Assembly (NCBI RefSeq): GCF_003219815.1
Contig: NZ_QJVD01000010.1
Span: forward strand, 106,262 to 170,261
From: Arthrobacter livingstonensis
GTDB taxonomy: Bacteria > Actinomycetota > Actinomycetes > Actinomycetales > Micrococcaceae
Direction: 5' to 3'
Length of the DNA stretch: 64,000 nt
The notes beneath the pieces were generated by a model that was not told the DNA's origin, searched no databases, and saw only the letters and a list, made by a program, of their open reading frames with translations. The position numbers and the translations under genes are program-made. The stretch's first letter is position 1; every line of letters starts with the position of its first letter. Shown here piece after piece: positions 49,850 through 58,557 of the stretch.

Positions 49850-49875
49850 CTTTGTACTGTATGTTTGATACAAAG
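49850..49875 (+). promoter_or_regulatory. Candidate GntR operator over the promoter
   Basis: CTTTGTA (49,850-49,856) and TACAAAG (49,869-49,875) form a 7-bp inverted repeat with a 12-nt spacer. TACTGT (49,855-49,860) inside it is a plausible -10 box. The second gene of this unit is a GntR-type repressor, so autoregulation is likely. Confidence 0.6.
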
Positions 49876-49887
49876 ATTGTTCGTGGC

Positions 49888-51594
49888 ATGGGGGAAATGG
49901 TGCTGGCACCAAACTGGTTTCAAGTAATCGTCATGTTGGCGCCAGTCCTGGCGGTGGGCAGCGTCGTGCTCTACCTGTTCCTGCGGTTCATTGCGTGGAC
50001 GCCCCGGCACGGGAAGTCCCTGGCAAACCTTCGCCAGCACGCGCTGTGGACAGGATTCATCGCCTGGGCCGTCAGCAGCCTCGCCTCCGCCAGCCAGGCC
50101 GGGACCTTTCCGCTTGGCCAGCTGCAGGTTTCCAACAATCCGTGGGCGGCTGTGCCGTTTTCCTCGCTCATTGGCCCCGTCGCCGCCGTCCTGATGGTCC
50201 ACCTGATCGGCCAGCTTTCCTGGCCGGCACCAAAATCACCCAAACGGGTGGCCGTCCTGGAGTTTCGCCGGGTTCGGGACTTCGTCCAGCCCGCGCTGGG
50301 CTGGACCGTTCTGGGTGTCTTCCTGCTAAGTGCCGGCGTGCTGGTGTGGCTGGTGTTCGCACCCGGTTTCCCCGCCAGTGCCGCCGGGTCACCCATGGAA
50401 GGAAGCGGGTACGGCCCCCAGAACGGCCGCGTTCCCGGCTGGACCCTGGCCACGGCGCTGGGGACTGCATTGGCCGTCTTGGCGCTGGGAACGCATGGCA
50501 TCATGCGGCTCATCGCCGCGCGACGGTCCCTGGAGGGCCTGGACAGCGTGCAGAACAAGACGCTGCGCACCATTGGCATGAATCGACTGCTGCGGGTGTC
50601 CGCCACGGTGGCCTCGGGCTTGGCCGCGATTGCCGGAAATTACCTGGTGCAGCCCGCGCCTAACTCGGACACCACGGCCTGGGTCAACTGGCTGGTATTT
50701 GCCAACGTGGCCGTGCTGTTCGCCATGCTCGTGTGGAAGCCGCCGTTCCTTGACCCTGCCTCCGGCGCTGGCGCGGCCACTGCCGACACCGGGTACAACA
50801 GCTTGTTTGCCAGCGGGCCTTCTGCGGATCCGGCCTCCGGCGACGGGCCAGCCGCGGCCCACCTGGCGGATTCAGCCATGGCCGCGGCGATTCCGGCCGC
50901 AATCGTGGGCGGGTTTGTCGGCGCCCTCCTCATGACCTGGCTGGGTTGGATGGGCCCGGTGGTCGTGGGAATCACCTTGATGCTGCTGGGCTACGCCGCG
51001 ATGGAAGTACTGCTGCGCCGCAACTACGCGACACCGGGCAAGCCCCGGACACGCTTACGCAAGCCCGTCCCCTGGCCGCTGCACGCCGCACTCGTCATTG
51101 CCGCAGTTGGCCTGGCACTTGCCCTGATTCAGGCATGGCGCACCGTGACCCTGGGTCCTGGCACCGCGGAGGGCTGGAACGGGACCGGCGGCCCCCATTC
51201 GTTCATTCTGGTTCCCATAATTTCCGCCACGGCCATCCTGGCAACGGGCACACTGGCCGGCTGGCAGGTTTTCCGCCGCCCGGCCCTGGACAAGGCGCCG
51301 CTTCTGCTTGACCGCTCGTTGCGCAGACGGGCACTGGTGCGGATCACCCGCACCGTGACATCCGGCTGGTTTGCCATCCTTGGCGCGATCCTGCTGGAGG
51401 TGCGGTACGAGGCGGATGCCAACCCGCTGGCGCCGCAGCCGGACCTGGCAGCCCTTGGTGCGGCGGCCATCGTGCTGGCAGCGTTGCTCCTGCTTTATCC
51501 AGCCCGCAAATTCACGCGCGCGGACTTCGTGCCGCCGGCTGTCGGCGCACTTCCCGGAAATATACATCCCGGCCACGCCGGCTTGAACAAGTAG
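49888..51594 (+). CDS. Polytopic membrane protein cotranscribed with a GntR regulator
   Basis: About 568 residues with roughly 11-12 hydrophobic helices spread over the whole length and a polar loop around residues 290-325. No family recognised. The start is uncertain: ATG 49,888 or ATG 49,897 (M-V-L-A-P-N-W), since the putative transcription start near 49,867 excludes the earlier in-frame ATG at 49,861. The GntR gene follows after 6 nt. By analogy with YtrA-type loci it may take part in envelope or antibiotic response; that is inference. Confidence 0.75.
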   Translation: MGEMVLAPNWFQVIVMLAPVLAVGSVVLYLFLRFIAWTPRHGKSLANLRQHALWTGFIAWAVSSLASASQAGTFPLGQLQVSNNPWAAVPFSSLIGPVAAVLMVHLIGQLSWPAPKSPKRVAVLEFRRVRDFVQPALGWTVLGVFLLSAGVLVWLVFAPGFPASAAGSPMEGSGYGPQNGRVPGWTLATALGTALAVLALGTHGIMRLIAARRSLEGLDSVQNKTLRTIGMNRLLRVSATVASGLAAIAGNYLVQPAPNSDTTAWVNWLVFANVAVLFAMLVWKPPFLDPASGAGAATADTGYNSLFASGPSADPASGDGPAAAHLADSAMAAAIPAAIVGGFVGALLMTWLGWMGPVVVGITLMLLGYAAMEVLLRRNYATPGKPRTRLRKPVPWPLHAALVIAAVGLALALIQAWRTVTLGPGTAEGWNGTGGPHSFILVPIISATAILATGTLAGWQVFRRPALDKAPLLLDRSLRRRALVRITRTVTSGWFAILGAILLEVRYEADANPLAPQPDLAALGAAAIVLAALLLLYPARKFTRADFVPPAVGALPGNIHPGHAGLNK

Positions 51595-51600
51595 CCGACC

Positions 51601-52110
51601 GTGGAAGCACGCATTGCCATCGACGTGGGGACGGCCACTCCCCCGTATGAACAGATCCATACCCAGATCTCCTCGCTCATTGTCGTGGGCGAGCTGGCCG
51701 CCGGCACCCGCCTGCCCACCGTCCGCAGCCTGGCCGGCGACCTTGGCGTCGCGGCTGGTACCGTGGCCCGCGCCTACAAGGACCTCGAGGCTGCCGGGCT
51801 TGTCACCACCAACCGCCGGCAGGGCACCGTCGTGGCAGCGGCTCCCCTGCCAGTCTCCCAGCCCGGCACGAAAGGCCCCGATTGGGCCCACGGCCGTGAG
51901 GGCCCCGCTGCGTGGGCCCACAGCCGCAAGGGCCCCGCTGCGAGCTTGCGAGCAGGGGGAGCGGCTGGGGACTTGCGAGCAGGGGGAGCAGCTGGGGAGG
52001 TGATGGCCGCCGTCGAACATCTAATGGCCGAGGGCACGCGGGCCGGCCTGGACGACAAAACCCTCGTCTCACTTCTTCAGGGTCGGCTGAACCAGCGGGC
52101 GGCCAAGTAG
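51601..52110 (+). CDS. GntR-family (YtrA subfamily) regulator with repeat insertion
   Basis: 169 residues from GTG, 6 nt after the upstream stop. The N-terminal winged helix is typical: [29 protein letters not shown] (cut here for clarity at residues 14-42), then [19 protein letters not shown]. The short C-terminal helix ([10 protein letters not shown]) fits YtrA-type GntR proteins of about 125 residues. It is lengthened by about 40 residues (roughly 92-133) of in-frame duplications: a 10-residue unit WAH.R.GPAA twice and a 9-residue unit LRAGGAAG twice. Its stop codon forms part of the thyA -10 box. Confidence 0.88.
   Translation: MEARIAIDVGTATPPYEQIHTQISSLIVVGELAAGTRLPTVRSLAGDLGVAAGTVARAYKDLEAAGLVTTNRRQGTVVAAAPLPVSQPGTKGPDWAHGREGPAAWAHSRKGPAASLRAGGAAGDLRAGGAAGEVMAAVEHLMAEGTRAGLDDKTLVSLLQGRLNQRAAK
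51883..51998 (+). repeat. In-frame double tandem duplication inside the GntR gene
   Basis: A 30-nt unit is repeated (51,883-51,912 and 51,913-51,942), each beginning TGGGCCCA. It is followed by a ~28-nt unit repeated with a 27-nt period (51,944 and 51,971, CTTGCGAGCAGGGGGAGC). All periods are multiples of three, so the frame is kept. Confidence 0.85.
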
Positions 52111-52120
52111 ACTGTGGGGC
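52108..52120 (+). promoter_or_regulatory. thyA -10 box overlapping the upstream stop codon
   Basis: TAGACT (52,108-52,113) lies 7 nt before the thyA GTG. Its first three bases are the TAG stop of the GntR gene. No Shine-Dalgarno is present, so thyA is probably leaderless. Confidence 0.55.
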
Positions 52121-52939
52121 GTGACTATTGTGACCCCGTATGAGGACATGCTGCGCGACGTGCTGGCGAACGGCACCCAAAAATCGGACCGCACCGGCAC
52201 CGGCACGAGCAGCGTTTTTGGCCGCCAGCTGCGCTTTGACCTGGGCGCCGGCTTCCCGCTGGTCACCACCAAGCGCGTGCACTTCAAGTCCGTGGCCCTG
52301 GAGCTGCTCTGGTTCCTGCGCGGGGACTCCAACGTGCGCTGGCTGCAGGACAACGGCGTGAAGATCTGGAATGAATGGGCGGACGACGCCGGCGAGCTGG
52401 GTCCCGTCTATGGCGTCCAGTGGCGCTCGTGGCCAACGCCGGATGGCGGGCACATCGACCAGATCACCCAGGTCATGGAGTCCCTGCGCACAAATCCCGA
52501 CTCGCGCCGGCACATTGTGTCCGCGTGGAATGTGGGCGAGCTGAAGGACATGGCGCTACCACCGTGCCACGCGTTCTTCCAGTTTTACGTCCAGCCCACG
52601 GAGGACGGCCGGGGCAGGCTCAGCTGCCAGCTGTACCAGCGCTCCGCGGACACGTTCCTGGGCGTGCCATTCAACATCGCCTCCTACGCGCTGCTCACCA
52701 TGATGATGGCGCAGCAGCTGGACATGGACCCGGGCGAGTTTATTTGGACAGGCGGGGACGTGCACATCTACGACGACCATCTCGCACAGGTCGCCGAACA
52801 GCTGACCCGCGAGCCGTATCCCTCCCCGAAGCTGCGCTTCGCCCGTAGGCCGGACTCCATTTTCGACTACACGTTTGAAGACTTCGAGCTGGTCAACTAC
52901 CAGCACCACCCCACGATTAAGGCCCCGATCGCCGTATGA
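52121..52939 (+). CDS. thyA: Thymidylate synthase (ThyA)
   Basis: ThyA methylates dUMP to dTMP using methylene-tetrahydrofolate. 272 residues from a GTG start. The catalytic cysteine is C149 in [11 protein letters not shown]. The folate/dUMP-binding [31 protein letters not shown] and C-terminal PTIKAPIAV are intact. It overlaps dfrA by ATGA, the classical thyA-folA pairing that recycles the dihydrofolate produced. Confidence 0.97.
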   Translation: MTIVTPYEDMLRDVLANGTQKSDRTGTGTSSVFGRQLRFDLGAGFPLVTTKRVHFKSVALELLWFLRGDSNVRWLQDNGVKIWNEWADDAGELGPVYGVQWRSWPTPDGGHIDQITQVMESLRTNPDSRRHIVSAWNVGELKDMALPPCHAFFQFYVQPTEDGRGRLSCQLYQRSADTFLGVPFNIASYALLTMMMAQQLDMDPGEFIWTGGDVHIYDDHLAQVAEQLTREPYPSPKLRFARRPDSIFDYTFEDFELVNYQHHPTIKAPIAV

Positions 52940-53532
52940 GCCCCGAGGCCACCTCCCCCGATCTGCCCATTTTTTACCGCTTCACCGAGCCCATCGTGGG
53001 CATGATCTGGGCCCAGACCACTCAGGGCATCATTGGGTCCGACGGCGGCATGCCCTGGCACCTGCCTGAGGACATGGCCCACTTCAAGCGTGTTACCGCG
53101 GGGCACCCAGTGGTCATGGGCCGCAAGACGTGGGAATCGTTCCCGGAAAAGTACCGTCCCCTGCCGGGCCGCACCAACATCGTGGTGACCCGGCAGGAAA
53201 CTTGGGGTTCGACGCCGGACGCGGGCGGCGCCGTCGTGCTTTCCAATGTCGAGGAGGCCCTGGTGGAGGCGCAGTTCTCCCCCGGCGGCAACGAGGTGTG
53301 GGTCATTGGCGGGGCGCAGCTCTTTGGACAGGTGCTTGAAGACTGCAACGTTGCCGTCGTCACCGTTATTAACACGGACGTGCCAGGTGACACGCAGGCG
53401 CCCGCGTTGGGCCCTGAGTGGACGTTCCGGGGGGCCACGCCCAAGGAAGGCTGGCACACCTCGAAGAACGGCACCGAATATCGCTTCACGCTGTGGGCCA
53501 AGGGCGAGTCGGAGTTTGAGGCGCCGGAATAG
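52936..53532 (+). CDS. folA: Dihydrofolate reductase
   Basis: Reduces the dihydrofolate formed by ThyA. 198 residues, longer than the usual 160 because of a 20-residue N-terminal extension before [14 protein letters not shown]. The catalytic region is [15 protein letters not shown] with its acidic residue, followed by [12 protein letters not shown] (NADPH binding) and [18 protein letters not shown] overlap with thyA. Confidence 0.95.
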   Translation: MSPEATSPDLPIFYRFTEPIVGMIWAQTTQGIIGSDGGMPWHLPEDMAHFKRVTAGHPVVMGRKTWESFPEKYRPLPGRTNIVVTRQETWGSTPDAGGAVVLSNVEEALVEAQFSPGGNEVWVIGGAQLFGQVLEDCNVAVVTVINTDVPGDTQAPALGPEWTFRGATPKEGWHTSKNGTEYRFTLWAKGESEFEAPE

Positions 53533-53589
53533 GGGCACCGCGGGCGTTCACCCAGTGAAACGGAATTCTTCCGAGTGGTGCGCCCGTCC

Positions 53590-53601
53590 TAAACTGGATT
53601 C
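53590..53601 (+). promoter_or_regulatory. asd leaderless promoter (TAAACT)
   Basis: TAAACT (53,590-53,595) lies exactly 6 nt before the asd ATG, with no Shine-Dalgarno between. No -35 is evident. Confidence 0.55.
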
Positions 53602-54753
53602 ATGACCTCTCACAGTGTTCCCTCCACCGCCGTCCCCTCAGTAGGGCTTGTCGGCTGGCGCGGCATGGTCGGTTCCGTCCTGATGCAGCGCATGCAGGAC
53701 GAGGGCGACTTCGCAAGCATCAACCCCGTCTTCTTCTCCACCTCCAACGCCGGCGGCAATGCCCCCGCGATTGCGGGCGCCGGCGATTCCGGCAAGCTCG
53801 AAGACGCCTTTGACATCGACACGCTGGCCAAGCTTCCCATTATTGTCACTGCCCAAGGCGGCGACTACACCAAGCGCGTCCACACCGAGCTGCGCGGCCG
53901 GGGCTGGGACGGGCTGTGGCTCGACGCCGCGTCCACCCTGCGCATGAACGATGACTCGATCATTGTCCTGGACCCGATCAACCGCGACGTCATCGACAAG
54001 GGCCTGGCCAACGGCACCCGCGACTTCATCGGCGGCAACTGCACCGTCTCCTGCATGCTCATGGGCCTGGGCGGGCTGTTCAAGAACAACCTGGTCGAGT
54101 GGGGCACGGCCATGACGTACCAGGCCGCGTCCGGCGGCGGCGCCCGCCACATGCGCGAGCTTCTGAACCAGTTCGGCACGCTCAACTCCGAGGTCTCCAG
54201 CGAACTCGACAACCCGGCGTCGGCCATCCTGGACATTGACCGCAAGGTCCTCGCCCACCAGCGGCAGGGCATTGACTCCAGCCAGTTCGGCGTACCGCTG
54301 GCTGGTTCTCTGATCCCCTGGATCGATGCGGACCTGGGCAACGGGCAGTCCAAGGAAGAGTGGAAGGCCGGGGTTGAAACCAACAAGATCCTGGGCACCT
54401 CCGGCGAGGACCGCATCATCATGGACGGACTGTGTGTGCGCATCGGCGCCATGCGCTCGCACTCCCAGGCGCTCACCCTCAAGCTGCGCGAAGACCTCGC
54501 CGTTGCGGAGATCGAATCGCTGCTCGCCAACGACAATGAGTGGGCCAAGGTGGTGCCCAACACGAAGGAGGCCTCTATGGCGTTCCTCACCCCCGTGGCC
54601 GCCTCCGGCACCCTGGACGTCCCGGTGGGCCGCATCCGCAAGATGGAGATGGGCCCGGAATACATCAGCGCCTTCACCGTCGGCGACCAGCTCCTCTGGG
54701 GCGCCGCCGAACCGCTGCGCCGCATGCTGAACATCGCCACCGGCACGCTCTAA
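53602..54753 (+). CDS. asd: Aspartate-semialdehyde dehydrogenase, Gram-negative type
   Basis: Makes aspartate semialdehyde for lysine/DAP, threonine and methionine synthesis. 383 residues; NADP-binding [14 protein letters not shown] near residue 15 and catalytic C147 in GGNCTVSC. The GGNCTVS signature and the length match the E. coli-like class rather than the ~340-residue form usually encoded beside lysC in actinobacteria. It stands alone here, with its own leaderless promoter. Confidence 0.94.
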   Translation: MTSHSVPSTAVPSVGLVGWRGMVGSVLMQRMQDEGDFASINPVFFSTSNAGGNAPAIAGAGDSGKLEDAFDIDTLAKLPIIVTAQGGDYTKRVHTELRGRGWDGLWLDAASTLRMNDDSIIVLDPINRDVIDKGLANGTRDFIGGNCTVSCMLMGLGGLFKNNLVEWGTAMTYQAASGGGARHMRELLNQFGTLNSEVSSELDNPASAILDIDRKVLAHQRQGIDSSQFGVPLAGSLIPWIDADLGNGQSKEEWKAGVETNKILGTSGEDRIIMDGLCVRIGAMRSHSQALTLKLREDLAVAEIESLLANDNEWAKVVPNTKEASMAFLTPVAASGTLDVPVGRIRKMEMGPEYISAFTVGDQLLWGAAEPLRRMLNIATGTL

Positions 54754-54761
54754 CCCGCGCG

Positions 54762-54830
54762 TCTGTGTTGCACTTGTTGGACCGGATAACGCTTACCAAG
54801 ACCGATTTCGTCCAATAAGTGCAACACAGA
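54762..54830. terminator. 20-bp inverted repeat between convergent genes
   Basis: TCTGTGTTGCACTTGTTGGA (54,762-54,781) pairs with 54,811-54,830, one mismatch. The 29-nt loop is itself asymmetric. It sits between the asd stop and the convergent winged-helix gene and can serve both. No U-run is present. Confidence 0.7.
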
Positions 54831-54833
54831 ACC

Positions 54834-56042
54834 TTAACGGGCGAGGAATTTCGCGTAGGCCTTCGCTGATCTTTCCAGCACCTTCGTTTGGTTTGGGGTG
54901 AGCTCGCCAAAGAGATCGGGAAGCACGACGCCGGCCACCTCCCTTTGTTTTTCCGCTGAACCTTGGGCCTTGCGCCACGTCCCGGCCACCCGGCCGCCGG
55001 CCACCACCGTCGCCTTGAACATGCCGTTGCCCCCGGGAACTGTCAGCGGAGCGTGATGGGGGGCCAGTGCCGCGCTCCTGTCGGTGTAACCCAGCAGGTA
55101 TTCGTCAAAGCCGGGCAGCAGCACGACAGAGCGCGCCCCGGGGGCAGCGCCGGCCAACAGCCCGGCCGTTTCCGGGGCCAGCCAGTAGGTGTCGCCGTGG
55201 CACTCAATGCTCTCCAGCTGGTCCATCACGTGCTCCATGCCCGTCCGGATGTCCTTGAGCGGCAGCTTTGACCACCATTGAAAATCCTTCACGGTGGCGG
55301 GCCCGTGGCTGCGGAAGTACCGCAGCGCCAGTTCCGCCAGCGCCTGCTCCCTCGCCAGGACCCGGGGGTTCTTGATCCATTCTTCCGCGCGCACAAAAAA
55401 CTGTGTGTTGCCGTTTCCGGCCACGGCGTTGATGGGCCCCTGGACCAATGTGCCTCCCTGGCACAGCAGCCACAGCAGGTGGATGCCGCGCTGCCCCTTC
55501 ACGGGCTGCCCGGCCGCCTCAAAGGCAGCAAACAGTTCGTCGCGGGTGGCCCGGCCGCACCCGGCGGTGCTGCTGCCCGAGGCCCGGACGTCCCCACCCT
55601 CGGCGCTTTCGGCGGCAAGTTCTCCGGCGTCTGCGGACGGTTCCAGCAGCGCAACGGCCACGTCGCGCACCTGGCCTACGTCCGCCGTCGTGATGCCCAG
55701 CTGGCGGTGCCGGGATGCCGCGCCGGAGACCATCCGCCCGGCGGTCAGGCCGAGGATCCAGCCCAGGTCCTCTGCTGCGGTGACGTGCAGTGTGCCGCGC
55801 AGGGGCCAGGATCGGACGATCTCACCGCGGTTGAACGCCCCCTCAACGTCGGCCCGTGTGGTACCCGGGGCGCGCAGGCCGATGGACCACAGTGCTCCCG
55901 GGAAGTCCTGGCCCTGCAGGGCCGTCAGCCAACGCACAACGTCCGCCGGCCCCGGTGCGGGACTGGCGGACGTTGACGGCAAAATCCATTGGGCGCAAAG
56001 TCGCAGCCAGGCAAGGGTGGCGGGGGTGAGTTTGGCGCTCAT
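54834..56042 (-). CDS. Winged-helix DNA-binding protein (HTH_42; AlkZ/YcaQ-like)
   Basis: 402 residues. TALQGQDFPGALWSIGLR (about residues 40-57) carries a Q-x-Q motif at the place where AlkZ/YcaQ-type DNA glycosylases have their catalytic glutamines. EIVRSWPLRGTLHV and a late LLPGFDEYLLGYTDR are typical of the family. Some members excise alkylated or cross-linked bases; others are uncharacterised. Activity here is unproven. An Ala/Ser/Gly-rich insertion lies near residues 135-165. A -10 box TAGATT lies 6 nt before the ATG (leaderless). Confidence 0.85.
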   Translation of the reverse strand: MSAKLTPATLAWLRLCAQWILPSTSASPAPGPADVVRWLTALQGQDFPGALWSIGLRAPGTTRADVEGAFNRGEIVRSWPLRGTLHVTAAEDLGWILGLTAGRMVSGAASRHRQLGITTADVGQVRDVAVALLEPSADAGELAAESAEGGDVRASGSSTAGCGRATRDELFAAFEAAGQPVKGQRGIHLLWLLCQGGTLVQGPINAVAGNGNTQFFVRAEEWIKNPRVLAREQALAELALRYFRSHGPATVKDFQWWSKLPLKDIRTGMEHVMDQLESIECHGDTYWLAPETAGLLAGAAPGARSVVLLPGFDEYLLGYTDRSAALAPHHAPLTVPGGNGMFKATVVAGGRVAGTWRKAQGSAEKQREVAGVVLPDLFGELTPNQTKVLERSAKAYAKFLAR

Positions 56043-56054
56043 GCCCCCAATCTA
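56043..56054 (-). promoter_or_regulatory. Leaderless promoter -10 (TAGATT)
   Basis: TAGATT on the minus strand, 6 nt before the ATG of the winged-helix gene. Confidence 0.5.
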
Positions 56055-56079
56055 GCCCAAGCGATACTGCGGTGGGCCC

Positions 56080-56135
56080 GCGCGCCCGAGAGGCACCGGC
56101 CGAGAGACCCCGGCCGAGGGACAAGGTGGGGAGGG
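56080..56135. repeat. GC-rich repeat related to the GGGCCC family
   Basis: GGTGGGCCCGCGCGCCCGAG followed by two CCGGCCGAG units (near 56,096 and 56,112). It resembles the GTGGGCCCA-containing stretches near 5,478 and 45,326. It fills the gap between the desaturase stop and the divergent promoter of the winged-helix gene. Confidence 0.45.
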
Positions 56136-56169
56136 TCCGCCCAAAACGCCCCTTTACTGCGGGAGGGTT

Positions 56170-57294
56170 TTAGCGGGCCGAGCGGAGCTGCGCGGTGATG
56201 GGGCACTCGAAGGGGTCGCGCTGGCCCAGGCCCACGCGGTTCAGGTAGCGCATCACGATCATGTAGGACTTGCCCAGCGTGGTTTCCGTATACGTGATGT
56301 CGCGTTCGGCGCAGTAGGCCCGGACCATCGGCTGGACGGCCTTGAGGTTTTTGGAGGACATGGTGGGGAACAGGTGGTGTTCGATCTGGTAGTTCAGCCC
56401 GCCCATGCCGGCGTCGACCCACCAGCCGCCAGAGATGTTGCGGCTCATGAGGGTCTGGCGGCGCATGAAGTCGATCTTGACGTCCTTGGGGACCAGCGGC
56501 ATGCCCTTGTGGTTCGGGGCGAAGGAGCCGCCCATGTACAGGCCCAGTGCCATGACCTGCGCGGCGATGAATGCCAAGCCGATGGCCCAGCCCAGGAACC
56601 AGACGGTGAAGGCCGGAAGGATGACAAGGCGGACCACCAGCATGGCGATCTCGGCCTTGCGTTGCGGCACAACCTGCTTGCGGTCCAGCACGCGGCCGAC
56701 GGCGGAGATGTGCAGGTCCAGCGCGGCAAGAGTCAGCAACGGGAAGAAGAACGCACCCTGGCGCCGGGCAAACCACTTGGCGAAGCCCGTGCGCTTGGCT
56801 GCGTTTTCCGGGTCGAAGACCAGCGCGCCGGGATCGATGTCGCCGTCCACGCCGATCTTGTTCGGGTTCAGGTGGTGCTTGCCGTGCTTGTTCATCCACC
56901 AGCCGTAGCTCAGGCCAACGAAGAGGTTTCCGGCAACGCGGGCCAGCCATGCGTTCTTCTTGGCCGAGGCAAAGACCTGGCGGTGGGCCGCGTCGTGGGA
57001 GAGGAACGCGGTGTGAGTGCACATGAACGCCAGCAGCACGGCGGTGACCAACTGCCACCAGCTTTGCCCCAGGGTGAGGAACAGGGCCAGGACGGCAAGG
57101 TAGCCGATGCTCTGGCGGACCATCCGGGTCAAGTACCACTTGATGTCGCGCTCCATGAGGCCGGCATCGCGGACCTGCTCGCATAGCTGGATGAAGTCGG
57201 TGACGTGGCGGTCCCGGGCGGGGCGCTTGCGTGCCGGTTTGGTGGCGGGCGCCTCGTCCAACAGGTCGGTGCTGTCCAATGTTGCGGATGACAT
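56170..57294 (-). CDS. Membrane fatty acid desaturase
   Basis: 374 residues. The three histidine boxes of membrane acyl desaturases are present: HDAAH (100-104), HGKHH (137-141) and QIEHH (near residue 315). Paired hydrophobic segments lie around 62-98 and 205-250. The ATG at 57,294 has GGAGG 6 nt upstream; an in-frame 30-residue extension lacks a ribosome binding site. A double-bond inserting enzyme acting on acyl-lipids or acyl-CoA, probably for membrane fluidity. Ends about 35 nt before a GC-rich repeat. Confidence 0.92.
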   Translation of the reverse strand: MSSATLDSTDLLDEAPATKPARKRPARDRHVTDFIQLCEQVRDAGLMERDIKWYLTRMVRQSIGYLAVLALFLTLGQSWWQLVTAVLLAFMCTHTAFLSHDAAHRQVFASAKKNAWLARVAGNLFVGLSYGWWMNKHGKHHLNPNKIGVDGDIDPGALVFDPENAAKRTGFAKWFARRQGAFFFPLLTLAALDLHISAVGRVLDRKQVVPQRKAEIAMLVVRLVILPAFTVWFLGWAIGLAFIAAQVMALGLYMGGSFAPNHKGMPLVPKDVKIDFMRRQTLMSRNISGGWWVDAGMGGLNYQIEHHLFPTMSSKNLKAVQPMVRAYCAERDITYTETTLGKSYMIVMRYLNRVGLGQRDPFECPITAQLRSAR

Positions 57295-57334
57295 GGTGTT
57301 CCTCCAGTACTTCACGGAATTGGCTAACACCGCG

Positions 57335-57363
57335 TTAATAGAAAGGTTTGAATCTTGCACTAA
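57335..57363 (-). promoter_or_regulatory. Desaturase promoter
   Basis: -35 TTAGTG (57,358-57,363) and -10 TATTAA (57,335-57,340) are separated by 17 nt. Transcription should start near 57,328, giving a leader of about 35 nt with a GGAGG site. Confidence 0.55.
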
Positions 57364-57413
57364 CGCTACGGAGCAGCGGGCCAATGCACATCACACCATG
57401 GAGCCGTCTTGGC

Positions 57414-57431
57414 CCCCTACCGCGGTAGGGG
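57414..57431. repeat. 18-bp perfect palindrome between murB and the desaturase gene
   Basis: CCCCTACCGCGGTAGGGG is self-complementary. It lies 29 nt past the murB stop and about 50 nt upstream of the desaturase -35 box. It could be a murB transcript end or a regulator site for the desaturase; no U-run is present. Confidence 0.55.
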
Positions 57432-57459
57432 TTGCATGGCCACAAGGGAGCGTCTGTGG

Positions 57460-58557
57460 TCAGAGCTGGCAGCCCACCAGGACGGGTTCGGGGTGGAGGG
57501 TGATGCCGAATTGGCGCACGACGCCGGCACGCACCTCCCGCGCGACCGCCAGTACGTCTTCTGCCGACGCGCCGCCACGGTTCGTGACGGCGAGGGTGTG
57601 CTTGGTGGACAGGGCCGCGCGCCCTGACGCCACGCCGTCGTCCGAGTGCCCCTCCGCAGTCTGCCCCTCCACCGCCAGTCCGTAGCCCTTGGAAAAGCCG
57701 GCGTGCTCAATGAGCCAGGCGGCGCTGAGCTTAGTTTGGCCGCCCGACGCGGGAAAGCGCGGCGCGCCCGCGGGCAGCGCGTCCGCCTCGGCCGCTGTGA
57801 CGATCGGGTTGGTGAAGAAGGAGCCGGTGGACCAGGTGTCCCGGTCGCAGGGATCCAGCACCATGCCCTTGGAGGCGCGCAGCTCCAGGACGGTGCGGCG
57901 CAGCTCCAGCGAGTTGGCGCGCATTCCCACGTCCACGCCCAGGCGGCGGGCCAGCTCGGCGTACTTCACCGGTGCACTCATGCGGCCCAGCGGCAGCTGG
58001 AACTCCACGGTCAGGACCACGTAGCGGGGCGAGCCGTTGACGGTGGTTTGCTTGATGAGCGAGTCACGGTAGCCAAAGTTCAGCTCGGAATTGGTGAAGG
58101 TTTGCACGGCGTTCTTCGCCCGGTCCCAGGTCCGGACGGCGGCGATGGTTTGCGCGACGTCCGTGCCGTACGCGCCGACGTTTTGCACGGGGGTGGCTCC
58201 GGTGCGGCCGGGAATCCCGGACAGTGCCTCGAGCCCGCTCCAGGCGTGCAGTACTGACTGGTGGACAAAGTCGTCCCAGTCGTGGCCGGCCTGGACAACG
58301 ACCGAAGCCCCGCCGCAGGAATCTTCGGCGTTGACGGCAAAGCCCTGGCTGGCGATCTTCAGGACGGTGCCGTCAAAGCCGTCGTCCGAGATGACCAGGT
58401 TGGAGCCGCCGCCCACAATCAAAAGGGGTTCACCGGCGTCGTCCGCGGCACGGACGGCGGCAACGATCTCCGCTTCCGCAGCCGCCTCCACATAGTTGCG
58501 GGCGGGGCCGCCCACGCCAAGGGTGGTCAGGGAACTCAGCAGCACGTTTTCACTCAC
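57460..58557 (-). CDS. murB: UDP-N-acetylmuramate dehydrogenase
   Basis: Reduces UDP-GlcNAc-enolpyruvate to UDP-MurNAc with FAD/NADPH in peptidoglycan synthesis. 365 residues from GTG. FAD-binding segments are TTLGVGGPA, LLIVGGGSNLVIS and SGIPGRTGATPVQNVGAYG. The catalytic serine is in STGSFFTNP and the glutamate in HPEPVLVG near the C-terminus. The start overlaps the MFS stop by 4 nt (GTGA). The MaoC-MaoC-MFS-murB order resembles the murB region of other actinobacteria. Confidence 0.96.
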   Translation of the reverse strand: MSENVLLSSLTTLGVGGPARNYVEAAAEAEIVAAVRAADDAGEPLLIVGGGSNLVISDDGFDGTVLKIASQGFAVNAEDSCGGASVVVQAGHDWDDFVHQSVLHAWSGLEALSGIPGRTGATPVQNVGAYGTDVAQTIAAVRTWDRAKNAVQTFTNSELNFGYRDSLIKQTTVNGSPRYVVLTVEFQLPLGRMSAPVKYAELARRLGVDVGMRANSLELRRTVLELRASKGMVLDPCDRDTWSTGSFFTNPIVTAAEADALPAGAPRFPASGGQTKLSAAWLIEHAGFSKGYGLAVEGQTAEGHSDDGVASGRAALSTKHTLAVTNRGGASAEDVLAVAREVRAGVVRQFGITLHPEPVLVGCQL

